Shown: positions 17,887-27,084, counted from the stretch's first letter. The stretch is DNA of 64,000 nt from Buttiauxella selenatireducens (GCF_031432975.1 NZ_CP133838.1:1364001-1428000); one strand, 5' to 3'. A program made the numbers and translations. Notes: a model not told the origin generated them from the letters alone.

Positions 17887-18402
17887 ATGATGAACTCACA
17901 GGACGCGCTGCGTTTGCAGCAACTCGAAGACCAGCAGGCGGCACGCGTTTGCATCAGCAACTACATGTGGCTGTGCGACAGGCTCGATAGTACCGAGACG
18001 GTTCAGGCCATCGGCGACCTGTTTACCGCGGATGCGTGCTGGGAAGGCGTGGGCGAGCCTTATGCCGCGCGACTGGGGAGACATCTGGGACGTGAGGTGA
18101 TTGTGGCCATGATGGCAGGCTATGTGCGAACCCCTGCGCATTTTGCCATGAACGCCCATTTTCTTTGCTCTGAAGCCCTTAACCAGCAGGTCGATGGCCC
18201 GCTTTTTGGCCGCTGGCTGATGCTGCAAACCTCCGAGTTTACTGCCGGAGGGGCGCATCTCAACGCCGCGGAAATTAACGTGGAATTTCGCCGCGAAGCA
18301 AGCGGTATGCGTATCCACCATTTTACCACCCGCAACCTGTTCAGCCGGCCAGTAAACCATTGGCATGCAGCGGATGAGCTCCCGGTGCCGGATAAAAACT
18401 AG
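17887..18402 (+). CDS. iacI: SnoaL/NTF2-like small protein (IacI-like)
   Basis: The product of about 171 residues has the NTF2-like pattern of the SnoaL family: an N-terminal helix with an aromatic run (CISNYMWLCDRLD), then DLFTADACWEGVGEP and curved-sheet strands ending in HIRVHHF-type sequence. Such folds serve as small-subunit or isomerase-like enzymes. In several iac clusters the gene iacI is of this type. ATG 17887 or 17890 is preferred because GGAG lies directly before them; an upstream ATG at 17878 overlaps its own ribosome site. Its exact step is not established. Confidence 0.75.
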   Translation: MMNSQDALRLQQLEDQQAARVCISNYMWLCDRLDSTETVQAIGDLFTADACWEGVGEPYAARLGRHLGREVIVAMMAGYVRTPAHFAMNAHFLCSEALNQQVDGPLFGRWLMLQTSEFTAGGAHLNAAEINVEFRREASGMRIHHFTTRNLFSRPVNHWHAADELPVPDKN

Positions 18403-18430
18403 ACAGCCGATAACGTGCAGGAGATTGGAC

Positions 18431-19741
18431 ATGCAATGTGACAACATCATTCAGATAAAAAACATTAATACCGATGCGCCGACGGTGCCTGACCGCGCTG
18501 AAATTGCAGCCCTGGTTCAGCACGATCGGGTGCACACCTCGTTGTATAACTCCGACGCGCTATTCCAGCTCGAGCTGGATCGTATTTTCACGAAAACCTG
18601 GGTTTGGGTGGCGCACGCCAGCGAAATTCCTGAAACCGGGAGCTTTAAAACCACAGAAATAGGCACCCAGCCAGTCATTGTGGTGCGCGATCGTAAAGGG
18701 ACGGTTCATACGTTACTCAACCGTTGCCGACACCGCGCCGCCACCGTTTGCGAACACCGCACCGGTAAAACCAACAGCTTCGTTTGCCCGTACCACGGTT
18801 GGGGATATGCGCTGGACGGCAGCTTACGCGGCGTGCCACACCCGGAAAGCTATGCCGACCAACTGGAAAAGGGCGAGTTAGGGCTGGTGTCGCTGCGTAC
18901 AGAGCAGTATGCCGGAATGATTTTTGCCACCTTCAATGACCAGATTGAACCGCTGGAAGATTTCCTCGGCCCGGCGAAAAAATGGATGGATTTGTTTATG
19001 AAACAGGGCGCGGGATTCCCGATTAAAACCGGGCCTGCACACCGTTTCCGCTTCCCTGGCAACTGGAAAATCCAGCTGGAAAACACCACAGATGGCTATC
19101 ACTTCCCGGTGGTGCATCGCTCGTTCCTGAGCTCCGTCGATAAGCAGACGGAAGAGATGCTCAATTTCGTCGATGGCAGCGGCTATGTCGAAGATTTGGG
19201 CAATGGCCACAGCGTGATGGTGATGATCCCAGAGCTTGTGGATCTCGATGCCAATCTTGATGCGCCGATCCCCGAGCGTTTTACCGAGTTAGCCGAAGCC
19301 CTGCGTCAGGATCACGACGAAGAACAAGTACGCCGCATCGTACGCGCCGTTGGCGGTTCCGGTTTCAACCTGAATCTCTTCCCGAACATCGCTTGTTCGA
19401 TGGCCTTTTTCCGCGTCCTGCAGCCGATTTCTGTCAAAGAAACTGAAATTCATCACGCCGTCATCATGATGGACGGCGGCCCGGAAATTGCCAACCAGGC
19501 AAGATTGCGTCTGCATGAACACTTCCAGGGGCCGATGGGCTTTGGCACGCCGGACGACTCCGAAGCCTGGGAGCGTGTGCAGCGCGGTGCAACATCGGGC
19601 AATGAACTGTGGATCATGCTCAATCGCGGACTGGCGGGGGAACACCGCACCGATGATGGTTTACGCAGCGATGTCAGTGCCGAAACCGGCATGCGTGCGG
19701 CTTACCAGATGTGGAAAAAACTGATGACGGAGGCGGAATAA
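18431..19741 (+). CDS. iacC: Rieske aromatic-ring dioxygenase large subunit (IacC-like)
   Basis: The 436-residue alpha subunit has the Rieske [2Fe-2S] ligands CRH and CPYH (about residues 100-125) and the mononuclear iron site in NTTDGYHFPVVH (Asp and two His, about residues 218-228). With IacD and the reductase IacF it would form the dioxygenase that turns the oxidised indole acetate intermediate into catechol. The start is set at ATG 18431, behind CAGGAG and 28 bp after iacI; a longer frame upstream overlaps iacI out of phase. The stop is immediately followed by the iacD start. Confidence 0.9.
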   Translation: MQCDNIIQIKNINTDAPTVPDRAEIAALVQHDRVHTSLYNSDALFQLELDRIFTKTWVWVAHASEIPETGSFKTTEIGTQPVIVVRDRKGTVHTLLNRCRHRAATVCEHRTGKTNSFVCPYHGWGYALDGSLRGVPHPESYADQLEKGELGLVSLRTEQYAGMIFATFNDQIEPLEDFLGPAKKWMDLFMKQGAGFPIKTGPAHRFRFPGNWKIQLENTTDGYHFPVVHRSFLSSVDKQTEEMLNFVDGSGYVEDLGNGHSVMVMIPELVDLDANLDAPIPERFTELAEALRQDHDEEQVRRIVRAVGGSGFNLNLFPNIACSMAFFRVLQPISVKETEIHHAVIMMDGGPEIANQARLRLHEHFQGPMGFGTPDDSEAWERVQRGATSGNELWIMLNRGLAGEHRTDDGLRSDVSAETGMRAAYQMWKKLMTEAE

Positions 19742-20224
19742 ATGACAACGCCAGAATCTGTACTGTTTAAAGCTATCTCTCTGATTAACCTCGAAGGGGA
19801 TTTGCTCGACCAGGGTGAATTTAATGCCTGGCTGGAGTTATGGCAGCGCGATGGGCTTTACGTGGTGCCGATTGATCCCCAGGAGACAGATTTTAAAAAC
19901 ACCCTGAATTACGCCTGTGACGATCATGAAATGCGTGCCCGTCGCGTGAAACGCCTGTATAGCGGCGAGTCGATTTCGACCACGCCACGCGCCAGAACGC
20001 TGCGTACGCTCTCGCGTTTTCGTCTGCTGGAATCTCAGGATTCTTTGATTGTGGTGCGCGGGGCGCAATCACTGTGGGAACACCGCAAAGGCCACAGCCG
20101 CCACTATGCCGCAGACATCACCTGGCACCTGCAACGGCAGGGCGACACCTGGCTTATCAAACAAAAAGTGATCCGCCTGATCAACAGCGATGATGTCCTG
20201 CACAGCATCGGTTACATCCTCTGA
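19742..20224 (+). CDS. iacD: Ring-hydroxylating dioxygenase small subunit (IacD-like)
   Basis: The 160-residue beta subunit has the NTF2-like fold of small subunits, with LELWQRDGLYVVP near the N terminus, RTLSRFRLLES in the middle and the conserved end WLIKQKVIRLINSDDVLHSIGYIL. It has a structural role, joining alpha subunits into the hexamer. The ATG follows the iacC stop codon directly, so expression is coupled. Confidence 0.9.
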   Translation: MTTPESVLFKAISLINLEGDLLDQGEFNAWLELWQRDGLYVVPIDPQETDFKNTLNYACDDHEMRARRVKRLYSGESISTTPRARTLRTLSRFRLLESQDSLIVVRGAQSLWEHRKGHSRHYAADITWHLQRQGDTWLIKQKVIRLINSDDVLHSIGYIL

Positions 20225-20234
20225 GGAGCCAGTT

Positions 20235-20975
20235 ATGACACAAACCGTATTAGTCACGGGGGCTGCGGCAGGACTGGGAAATGTCATCGCCGCCAGCCTG
20301 CTGGAGCAAGGTTTCCAGGTGGTGCTGTCGGACGTAAGCCACGAACGTGCGCAGCAAGCGGCAGAAAGACTGGATAGCGGGCAGGGCAATGTGCTGGCGG
20401 TGGGGCTCGATATTCGCCAGCCGCAGGATTTTGAACACGCGCTGGCAGCAACGATTGAACGCTTTGGCAGCCTGGAAGTGTTGGTCAATAACGCCGCACT
20501 GACGCTGGCCACACCGGTTATGGACATCACCGTTGAGGAGTTTGATCGGGTGATTTCCACCAATTTGCGCGGCACGTTTGTCGGTTGCCAGACGCTGGGG
20601 CGCTATTTCGCCAAACGGGGCTACGGTCGCATCATCAACCTCGCCTCGTTAGCCGGGCAGAATGGCGGGACGGCTTCAGGTGCGCACTACGCGGCATCGA
20701 AAGGCGGCATTTTGACCCTGACAAAAATCTTTGCCCGTGAGCTGAGTCAATCCGGCGTTACCGTCAACGCGATTGCCCCAGGCCCGATGGATCTGCCTTC
20801 GGTTCACGCGCTGGTACCGGAAGAAAAAATGGCGGGGCTATTGAAGATGATCCCCGTTGGCAAGCTAGGCGAGGCTGAGTTTGTCGCCCAGGCCGTAGCA
20901 TTGTTGGCATCAGAACAGGCATCGTTTGTCACCGGGGCAACCTGGGACATCAACGGTGGTCTGTTTATGCGTTAA
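20235..20975 (+). CDS. iacE: Short-chain dehydrogenase/reductase (IacE-like)
   Basis: The 246-residue SDR has the cofactor loop TGAAAGLG (residues 8-15), NNAALT, the catalytic Ser in LASLAGQ, and YAASK (Tyr and Lys). The C terminus TGATWDINGGL is typical of classical SDRs. In the iac pathway IacE acts together with IacA in forming dioxindole-3-acetic acid. The start at 20235 has GAGGAG upstream; an in-frame extension into iacD is not needed. Confidence 0.88.
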   Translation: MTQTVLVTGAAAGLGNVIAASLLEQGFQVVLSDVSHERAQQAAERLDSGQGNVLAVGLDIRQPQDFEHALAATIERFGSLEVLVNNAALTLATPVMDITVEEFDRVISTNLRGTFVGCQTLGRYFAKRGYGRIINLASLAGQNGGTASGAHYAASKGGILTLTKIFARELSQSGVTVNAIAPGPMDLPSVHALVPEEKMAGLLKMIPVGKLGEAEFVAQAVALLASEQASFVTGATWDINGGLFMR

Positions 20976-20984
20976 GGGGGCAAC

Positions 20985-21917
20985 ATGCTGACTTTACACA
21001 TTATCCGCCGCGAGTTGCAGGGCGACGTGACGCTACTGACGCTTGCCCATGCTGACGGCATTGAGCTTCCTGCGTTTAGCGCGGGCGCGCATGTTGACCT
21101 TCATCTGTCGGCAGAACTGGTGCGCCCGTATTCGCTGTGCGGCGACCCGCAGGACAGGCATCACTACCAGTTGGGCATTCTGAAAGACAGCCGTTCTCAG
21201 GGCGGCTCGCTGGCGGCGCATGCGTTACGCGAAGGTGACGAAGTGCAAGTCAGTGCGCCGCGCAACTTATTTGCTCTGGACACTCGCGGCAACCACAGCT
21301 TGTTGATTGGCGGTGGGATTGGCATCACGCCGATGCTGGCGATGGCCGCAGAACTGCACGCAGCCGGGCGCTCATTTTCCCTGCATTACGCTTGCCGTTC
21401 ACGCTCAGGGGCGGCGTTTGTCACGCAACTGGAAAATGCGCCATACGCCGAACGCGTCCAGTTGCATTTTAGCGATGAACAACGGTTAAACCTTGCGTCG
21501 GTGCTCAGTGACGTTCCACCGAATACCCATGTCTACGTCTGCGGTCCGAGCCGCTTGATGGAAGCGGTATCCAGCCTCGCGAAAAACCTGGATTACCCGC
21601 CGGATCAGATTCATCAGGAATGTTTTAGCGCCGACGTGCAGATTCAAGGCAACGCGTTTGAAGTGGTGGCAGCCGCCAGCGGAATTACCGTCCAGGTCGC
21701 TGAAAATCAAAGCATCGTCGAGGCACTGGCACTGGCGGGACTGAAGGTGTGCGTCTCCTGTAAGCAGGGGATTTGCGGCAGTTGCCTGACCGATGTACTG
21801 GAAGGGGAACCGGATCATCGTGACAGCTATCTGACCGATGAAGAGAAAGCCGATGGCGATCAAATCCTGTTGTGCTGTTCCCGCGCGAAAGGCGCCCGTT
21901 TGATTATCGATTTGTAA
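20985..21917 (+). CDS. iacF: Ferredoxin-NAD(P)H oxidoreductase, PDR/VanB type (IacF-like)
   Basis: The 310-residue protein combines an FMN/FAD-binding beta barrel (RPYSLCGDP, about residues 48-56), an NAD(P)H domain (LLIGGGIGITPML, about 107-119) and a C-terminal plant-type [2Fe-2S] domain with CVSCKQGICGSC and a later Cys (about 250-305). It passes electrons from NAD(P)H to the Rieske centre of IacC. It is of the VanB/phthalate dioxygenase reductase class. The spacing of ten bases after iacE and AAGGGGG before the ATG support a single operon. Confidence 0.9.
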   Translation: MLTLHIIRRELQGDVTLLTLAHADGIELPAFSAGAHVDLHLSAELVRPYSLCGDPQDRHHYQLGILKDSRSQGGSLAAHALREGDEVQVSAPRNLFALDTRGNHSLLIGGGIGITPMLAMAAELHAAGRSFSLHYACRSRSGAAFVTQLENAPYAERVQLHFSDEQRLNLASVLSDVPPNTHVYVCGPSRLMEAVSSLAKNLDYPPDQIHQECFSADVQIQGNAFEVVAAASGITVQVAENQSIVEALALAGLKVCVSCKQGICGSCLTDVLEGEPDHRDSYLTDEEKADGDQILLCCSRAKGARLIIDL

Positions 21918-21927
21918 GGAGTATCCC

Positions 21928-22422
21928 ATGACACTGCAATCTGAATTTCGAAATGCGATGGCGCAACTGGGAAGCGCGGTCTCTGTTATCACCACCGATG
22001 GCCCTGCGGGAAAGTTCGGCTTTACGGCTTCCGCCGTGTGCAGCGTGACGGATCAGCCGCCGACGTTGTTGGTCTGTATGAATCGCAACTCTTTCGCCAA
22101 TGACCATTTCAAGCAAAACGGCACCTTATGCGTCAACGTCCTTTCCAGTGAGCATCAGGATTTGTCGGGCGTTTTCGCCAATGCCAACTTGCGTTCCGAG
22201 CAGCGTTTTCTGCATGACAACTGGCAGGTGATGTCCAGCGGAGCACCGGTTCTGAGCTCATCGGTTGCCAGCTTCGATTGCGTTATTGATACCTGCCACG
22301 AAGTCGGCAGCCATACGGTGTTTTATTGCCAGGTGCAGGCCGTCCGCGTGAGCGAGCAGCCTCGCGGCCTGGTCTATTTTAACCGTCGTTACCACCGGAT
22401 TGGCGACGATGTTGAAGTGTAG
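21928..22422 (+). CDS. iacG: Flavin reductase, HpaC-like (IacG-like)
   Basis: The 164-residue protein belongs to the flavin reductase-like split-barrel family: the N-terminal block FRNAMAQLGSAVSVITTDG, then GFTASAVCSVTDQPPTLLVCMN and the C-terminal PRGLVYFNRRYHRI. It reduces FMN or FAD with NAD(P)H to feed IacA. It lies ten bases after iacF with AAGGAG before the ATG. Confidence 0.9.
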   Translation: MTLQSEFRNAMAQLGSAVSVITTDGPAGKFGFTASAVCSVTDQPPTLLVCMNRNSFANDHFKQNGTLCVNVLSSEHQDLSGVFANANLRSEQRFLHDNWQVMSSGAPVLSSSVASFDCVIDTCHEVGSHTVFYCQVQAVRVSEQPRGLVYFNRRYHRIGDDVEV

Positions 22423-22466
22423 CCGCCCACGGTTTAGCGCATCTTTTATCCAGGAGGACACGCTTC

Positions 22467-23819
22467 ATGAGTGATATCGCGAAACAAAGTGCGGCACCGC
22501 ACGATGCTCAGCAAATGCGTAAGCTGGTTATCGCATCGGTGCTCGGTAACGCGCTGGAATGGTACGACTTTTTCCTCTATGGGACGGCCGCCGCACTGGT
22601 GTTTGGCCCGTTGTTTTTCCCGGTCGGAGGCGATCCGCTACAGGGAACGTTGTTAGCGTTTTCAGGCTTTGCGGTCGGTTTTCTTGCTCGCCCGCTGGGT
22701 GGGATTGTGTTTGGGCATCTGGGCGATCGTTATAGCCGCAAGATGACGCTGGTCATGACGCTGTCATTAATGGGCGCGACGACCTTTGTGATTGGCCTGC
22801 TACCGGTTTACGCACAGATTGGGATTTGGGCACCGATATCGTTAATCACCCTGCGTTTTTTACAGGGCGTGGCATCGGGAGGTGAGTGGGGGGGCGGCGT
22901 TTTAATGTTAAGTGAAAATGCCCCTGCCTCACGCCGTGGCTTCTACACCGCCTGGAGCCAGATGGGGGTTTCCGGTGGGTTTGTGTTATCTGCCTTTGCG
23001 TTTTATCTGGTGCAGAAATTACCGGAATCTTCATTTATGAGTTGGGGCTGGCGTGTGCCGTTCCTGCTGAGTTTGCTGATTTTTCTGGTCGGGGTGTATA
23101 TCCGTAAAAACATTCGCGAAAGCCAGGTTTTCCAGCAGGCAAAACCGCAAGACAAACACGAAAAACTGCCTTTGCTGGTGATTATCAAAGAGCACCCGAA
23201 AGCGCTGCTACAGGCCATCGCACTGCGTTTGCCTGAGAATGGCGCGTCTTACATCTTTTTCACCTTTTCGGTGGTGTATGCCAAACACATTGGCATCAGC
23301 ACCGGCGTCATCATCAGTGCGGTGACCCTCGCCATGGTGGTGGAGCTTTTCTCGATCCTGTTCTGGGGCGCATTGTCTGACCGTATTGGCCTGAAACCCG
23401 TGTACTACATCGGTGTCATTGGCCTGTTGGTCATGGCGTTCCCGTTCTTCTGGCTGCTATCAACCGGTGATTACGGCTGGATCATGGTTGCGATGATCCT
23501 GGGATTACCGGTGTGCCACGGGGCGATGATCGGCACGCAGCCATGCATCATGAGCGATCTCTTCCCGGTGCGAGTGCGTTATTCAGGCCTGGCGCTGGGG
23601 CATGAAGTAGGCTCGATATTTTCAGGTGGATTAGGGCCGATGCTGGCGGTGGCGTTGCTGATTGAATTTGATGCTTACTGGCCGGTTTCATTATTGCTGA
23701 TGAGCTACGCACTGCTGGCGCTGATTGCGCTGTGGAGCTTGCCGTCACAAAAGTCATCTTTAAGCCCGGCAGTAATGCCCGATTTAGCCAATGGAGCCGT
23801 TAATGAATCTCGCAATTGA
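22467..23819 (+). CDS. MFS transporter, metabolite:H+ symporter (MHS) family
   Basis: The 450-residue protein has 12 membrane helices. The MHS-family signatures are clear: the N-terminal NALEWYDFFLYG, FGHLGDRYSRKMTL after helix 2, and RFLQGVASGGEWGGGVLM in helix 4. Relatives include ShiA, KgtP, ProP and aromatic acid permeases. The gene lies 44 bp after iacG and its end overlaps catB by 17 bp, so it is part of the catabolic operon. Import of indole-3-acetate or another aromatic acid is inferred. Confidence 0.88.
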   Translation: MSDIAKQSAAPHDAQQMRKLVIASVLGNALEWYDFFLYGTAAALVFGPLFFPVGGDPLQGTLLAFSGFAVGFLARPLGGIVFGHLGDRYSRKMTLVMTLSLMGATTFVIGLLPVYAQIGIWAPISLITLRFLQGVASGGEWGGGVLMLSENAPASRRGFYTAWSQMGVSGGFVLSAFAFYLVQKLPESSFMSWGWRVPFLLSLLIFLVGVYIRKNIRESQVFQQAKPQDKHEKLPLLVIIKEHPKALLQAIALRLPENGASYIFFTFSVVYAKHIGISTGVIISAVTLAMVVELFSILFWGALSDRIGLKPVYYIGVIGLLVMAFPFFWLLSTGDYGWIMVAMILGLPVCHGAMIGTQPCIMSDLFPVRVRYSGLALGHEVGSIFSGGLGPMLAVALLIEFDAYWPVSLLLMSYALLALIALWSLPSQKSSLSPAVMPDLANGAVNESRN

Positions 23820-24918
23820 ATCTATCTCTTGTTGGCTGGTGGATATTCCCACTATTCGCCCGCACAAACTGTCAATGACCACGATGGGGTGCCAGACACT
23901 GACCATCATCCGCATGACCTGTGCGCAGGGCATTATCGGATGGGGGGAGGCGACCACCATCGGCGGTCTGAGCTACGGTTCGGAAAGCCCGGAGGCGATT
24001 AAGTCAGCCATTGAGTGCTATCTGGCTCCTCTATTGTGCGGAAAAACCTTTAACGGTGTTGCCGCGCTGGCGGAAACCATGAACGCCAGCGTGAAGGGAA
24101 ACACCTTTGCAAAATCGGCTCTGGAAACGGCATTTCTTGACGCGCAGGGGAAGGCGCTGGGATTACCGGTAAGTGCTTTGCTGGGCGGCGCGCTAAAAGA
24201 CCGTCTCCCGGTACTCTGGACACTGGCGAGTGGCGATACCGATAAAGATATAGAAGAGGGAAAACGGCTGCTTGAGGAAGGGAGACACAATACCTTCAAA
24301 CTCAAAATCGGTGCGCGTGCGCTTGAAGTCGATATTCGCCATGCGCTGGCGATTAAATCCGCGCTGGGCAGTGATATTAGTATCCGTGTTGACGTCAATC
24401 AGGCATGGGATTTGACCACGGCTATCAAAGGCATGACGCAGCTACAGGAAGGCGGTATCGACCTGGTCGAGCAGCCGACGCCGATGTGGGACAGGCAATC
24501 ATTAATCACCCTGAGCCAGCGTTTTTCCGTACCGATCCTCGCAGATGAAGCCGTAGGAACTTGCCACGACGGTTATGCCCTTGCGAGTGGCGGATTCACC
24601 GGTGCTTTTGCGCTAAAAATTGCGAAAGCAGGAGGGCCGGCTCAGGTATTGAAACTGGCGCATGTGGCGCAGGCGGCAGGAATTGGATTGTATGGCGGCA
24701 CGATGTTGGAAGGAACACTGGGCAGCGTCGCCTCATTACACGCCTGGTCGACAGTCAACATGCAGTGGGGAACCGAAATGTTCGGCCCTCTACTGCTCAA
24801 GGACGACATTGTGGTGAACCCGCTGGAATTCAGCCACGGGCAAGTCACATTACCGCAAGGGCCAGGGCTGGGAATTGAAATTGACGAAGATAAATTGTGT
24901 TTTTATGCCCGAAAATAA
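23803..24918 (+). CDS. catB: Muconate cycloisomerase CatB
   Basis: The 371-residue protein is an enolase-superfamily enzyme that closes cis,cis-muconate to muconolactone. It shows the N-terminal capping domain (MTTMGCQTLTIIRM), the Lys motif FKLKIG (about residue 165), and the metal ligands in VDVNQAW, VEQP and LADEAVG. Length and motifs fit CatB better than other mandelate-racemase-group members, and catA follows. The start at ATG 23803 has GGAG six bases upstream and overlaps the end of the transporter gene. Confidence 0.9.
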   Translation: MNLAIESISCWLVDIPTIRPHKLSMTTMGCQTLTIIRMTCAQGIIGWGEATTIGGLSYGSESPEAIKSAIECYLAPLLCGKTFNGVAALAETMNASVKGNTFAKSALETAFLDAQGKALGLPVSALLGGALKDRLPVLWTLASGDTDKDIEEGKRLLEEGRHNTFKLKIGARALEVDIRHALAIKSALGSDISIRVDVNQAWDLTTAIKGMTQLQEGGIDLVEQPTPMWDRQSLITLSQRFSVPILADEAVGTCHDGYALASGGFTGAFALKIAKAGGPAQVLKLAHVAQAAGIGLYGGTMLEGTLGSVASLHAWSTVNMQWGTEMFGPLLLKDDIVVNPLEFSHGQVTLPQGPGLGIEIDEDKLCFYARK

Positions 24919-25007
24919 ATAGCTGGAAGCCTATAACTTTATACCAAAAATAATTCGAGTTGCTTGACTAAAAAGACAAAAACATACCCTACAGTGAGGA
25001 ATAAATA

Positions 25008-25934
25008 ATGACAGTTAATCCGGTAAAAACATCTGAATTAGAAAAGTTGCTTGCGGTGAGCAGTGGTCTGGTATCTGCTCAAGGGAATGAACGTTTTAAA
25101 GCGATTATGCATCAACTGCTGGGCGATCTTTGCCAGACCATTAAGAAATTCGATATTACCGATGAAGAGTTCTGGCAGGCAGTCAATTATCTGAATGAAT
25201 TAGGCGAGCGTAAAGAGGCTGCGTTATTAGCGGCGGGTTTAGGCCTGGAGCATTATCTCGATATGCGTGCCGATGAAAAAGAGGCCGCCGCGGGTAACGA
25301 AGTCGGTACGCCGCGCACTATCGAAGGCCCGTTGTACGTGGCGAATGCGCCATTAAGCCAGAATTATGCGCGCATGGATGACGGCACCGAGCAAGCTGAA
25401 ATCATGTGGTTACACGGCCAGGTGGTGGATTCCAACGGTAATCCCGTCGCTGGTGCGATTGTTGATATCTGGCATGCGAACACGCTGGGGGGATATTCGT
25501 TCTTCGACCAGTCGCAAAGCCAATATAACTTACGCCGCCGCATCCAGACTGATGCAGATGGCCGCTACGCGGTGCGCAGCATTGTGCCTTGTGGTTATGG
25601 CTGCCCGCCAGATGGCCCTACTCAAAAACTGCTGACGGAGTTAGGCCGTCATGGTAATCGCCCGGCACATGTCCACTTCTTTGTTTCAGCACCGGGTTAC
25701 AAGCATCTCACCACGCAAATTAACCTTAATGGTGATGCTTATTTATGGGATGACTTTGCCTTTGCTACCCGAGAAGAACTGATTGCCGATCCGGTTAAAA
25801 TAACCGATGCGCATATTGCAGAACAACGCAATATTTATCAGCCTCATACCGAAGTGAAGTTTAATTTCACGCTGGTGGCGGCGAGCGATAATAATGAAGA
25901 GACAAAAATTAAACGACTGCGTGTAATGGAATAA
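25008..25934 (+). CDS. catA: Catechol 1,2-dioxygenase CatA
   Basis: The 308-residue intradiol dioxygenase has the N-terminal helical dimer domain and the catalytic barrel. The iron ligands are visible: Tyr in TLGGYSFFD, Tyr in VPCGYG, and the two His in RPAHVHFF. It cleaves catechol to cis,cis-muconate using Fe(III). Catechol is the end product of the iac pathway, so it links the cluster to the beta-ketoadipate route. The 89-bp gap after catB holds an ATTCGAGTTGC repeat unit and may carry a separate promoter. catC is not adjacent. Confidence 0.95.
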   Translation: MTVNPVKTSELEKLLAVSSGLVSAQGNERFKAIMHQLLGDLCQTIKKFDITDEEFWQAVNYLNELGERKEAALLAAGLGLEHYLDMRADEKEAAAGNEVGTPRTIEGPLYVANAPLSQNYARMDDGTEQAEIMWLHGQVVDSNGNPVAGAIVDIWHANTLGGYSFFDQSQSQYNLRRRIQTDADGRYAVRSIVPCGYGCPPDGPTQKLLTELGRHGNRPAHVHFFVSAPGYKHLTTQINLNGDAYLWDDFAFATREELIADPVKITDAHIAEQRNIYQPHTEVKFNFTLVAASDNNEETKIKRLRVME

Positions 25935-25962
25935 GCATACTCATTAGTCGTCAATCTACTCT

Positions 25963-25998
25963 ATCGGGGTAACGCTATCGCGTTGCCTCGATTTTTTT
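25963..25998 (+). terminator. Intrinsic terminator after catA
   Basis: ATCGGGGTAACGC pairs with GCGTTGCCTCGAT around TATC using two G-U pairs, followed by seven T residues. It closes the iac-cat operon. Confidence 0.9.
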
Positions 25999-26089
25999 AC
26001 TGTAAAAATAATAAAAAGAGAACCCGATATTCATCGAGGTATAGCCGCAATAAGCAAGCTATACCTCGGTAGACATGGGGTAAATTTGC

Positions 26090-26629
26090 TTACCACATCA
26101 AATCATCAGGCACGATGAAATCGGCGTACGGATCTTCTTCGTCCAGCGCTTCTTTACTCAGTTCGGCGTTTAATACAATACTGCTCGCATCACGCTGGGC
26201 AATTTTATTGGCTACGCTTGCGGGAATAATCGCATATTCGCCATCCGGGTTTTTATCAGAAACCAGGCGTGCAATGGCGAGACGGCCATTGATCAGCTGT
26301 GTTTGGGTCGCTTTATCGACATAGATCTTTTTAATTAAATTGTTATCTGTGAAGTTATAACCAATATCGCCTTTTGAAATAACAATCCTGTTCATTTCAA
26401 TAAGCTGCTTAACCTGAGCTTTATATTCTTTCGATAAGGCGGCTTGCTTTTGCTGCTCGCTTAGCTGCTTATCACGTTCGATTTGCGCTTTTTTATTTTC
26501 TTCAACCGCTTCTCTTGCCTCACGAGCCTGTACTCGCGATTTTTTTGCGGTTCTTTGGACTTTCGCAATTTTTTTGCTGCTGACTAATCCAGCTTTGAGC
26601 ATCTGCTCTTGTAACGTTAGTTTTGTCAT
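26090..26629 (-). CDS. yaiL: YaiL, DUF2058 family protein
   Basis: The 179-residue product equals E. coli YaiL in length and matches it nearly throughout: the N-terminal block LTLQEQMLKAGLVSSKK, a long basic coiled-coil segment of Lys, Arg, Glu and Ala (residues 20-75), the central GDIGYNFTDNNLIKKIYVD, and the acidic C terminus EEDPYADFIVPDDLMW. The family is annotated as nucleoprotein or polynucleotide-associated, but its biochemical role is not established. No signal peptide is seen. It stands alone. Confidence 0.95.
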   Translation of the reverse strand: MTKLTLQEQMLKAGLVSSKKIAKVQRTAKKSRVQAREAREAVEENKKAQIERDKQLSEQQKQAALSKEYKAQVKQLIEMNRIVISKGDIGYNFTDNNLIKKIYVDKATQTQLINGRLAIARLVSDKNPDGEYAIIPASVANKIAQRDASSIVLNAELSKEALDEEDPYADFIVPDDLMW

Positions 26630-26778
26630 GTTCGTGTCTAAAAACCAATGAAATAGTATGTGGGATTATACCTTTAATTTTCGAGGCTGTGCCACGTTGT
26701 AGGATCGCGATACGCATCCTCCTGATAATGCTGTCTATCTTGTCGCGCGAGTAAAAATCACCCGAATGCATGATTTTA

Positions 26779-26794
26779 TGTGACTTGCATCACA
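26779..26794 (+). promoter_or_regulatory. CRP-like site
   Basis: TGTGACTTGCATCACA matches the two CRP half-sites TGTGA and TCACA with the correct six-base spacing. It lies 60 bp before the start of the small secreted protein gene at 26854, so catabolite control of that gene is plausible. Confidence 0.65.
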
Positions 26795-26853
26795 TTTACG
26801 ATGCCGTGTTCCTTGTGAACACATCGTGACACAACCAGATAAGGTGGTCAGAA

Positions 26854-27084
26854 ATGAAATACTATTTTGCTGCTTTGTTGTTATCTGCTATTGCCGCACC
26901 TTGTTATTCACAACCTGTGAAGGCCGAGAGTAAAGAGGATATCCTTAACAATACCAGCACCACTCAGTATCAGTTTCAGCACGCGCAGGTCAGCGGACCG
27001 GGCGTACTGGAGCTCAATACCGAGTGTTACAGCTTGCCTGTTACGGAGCATCAGCCAGGGGTAAATTGCTTCCCTGATTATTAA
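26854..27084 (+). CDS. Small secreted protein of unknown function
   Basis: The 76-residue product has a signal peptide (cut near CYSQP) and a mature chain of about 57 residues with two cysteines (ECYS and VNCF) that could be disulfide-bonded in the periplasm. AAGGTGG lies a few bases before the ATG. A CRP-like palindrome precedes it and a terminator follows, so it is a self-contained unit. I do not recognise the family. Confidence 0.8.
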   Translation: MKYYFAALLLSAIAAPCYSQPVKAESKEDILNNTSTTQYQFQHAQVSGPGVLELNTECYSLPVTEHQPGVNCFPDY

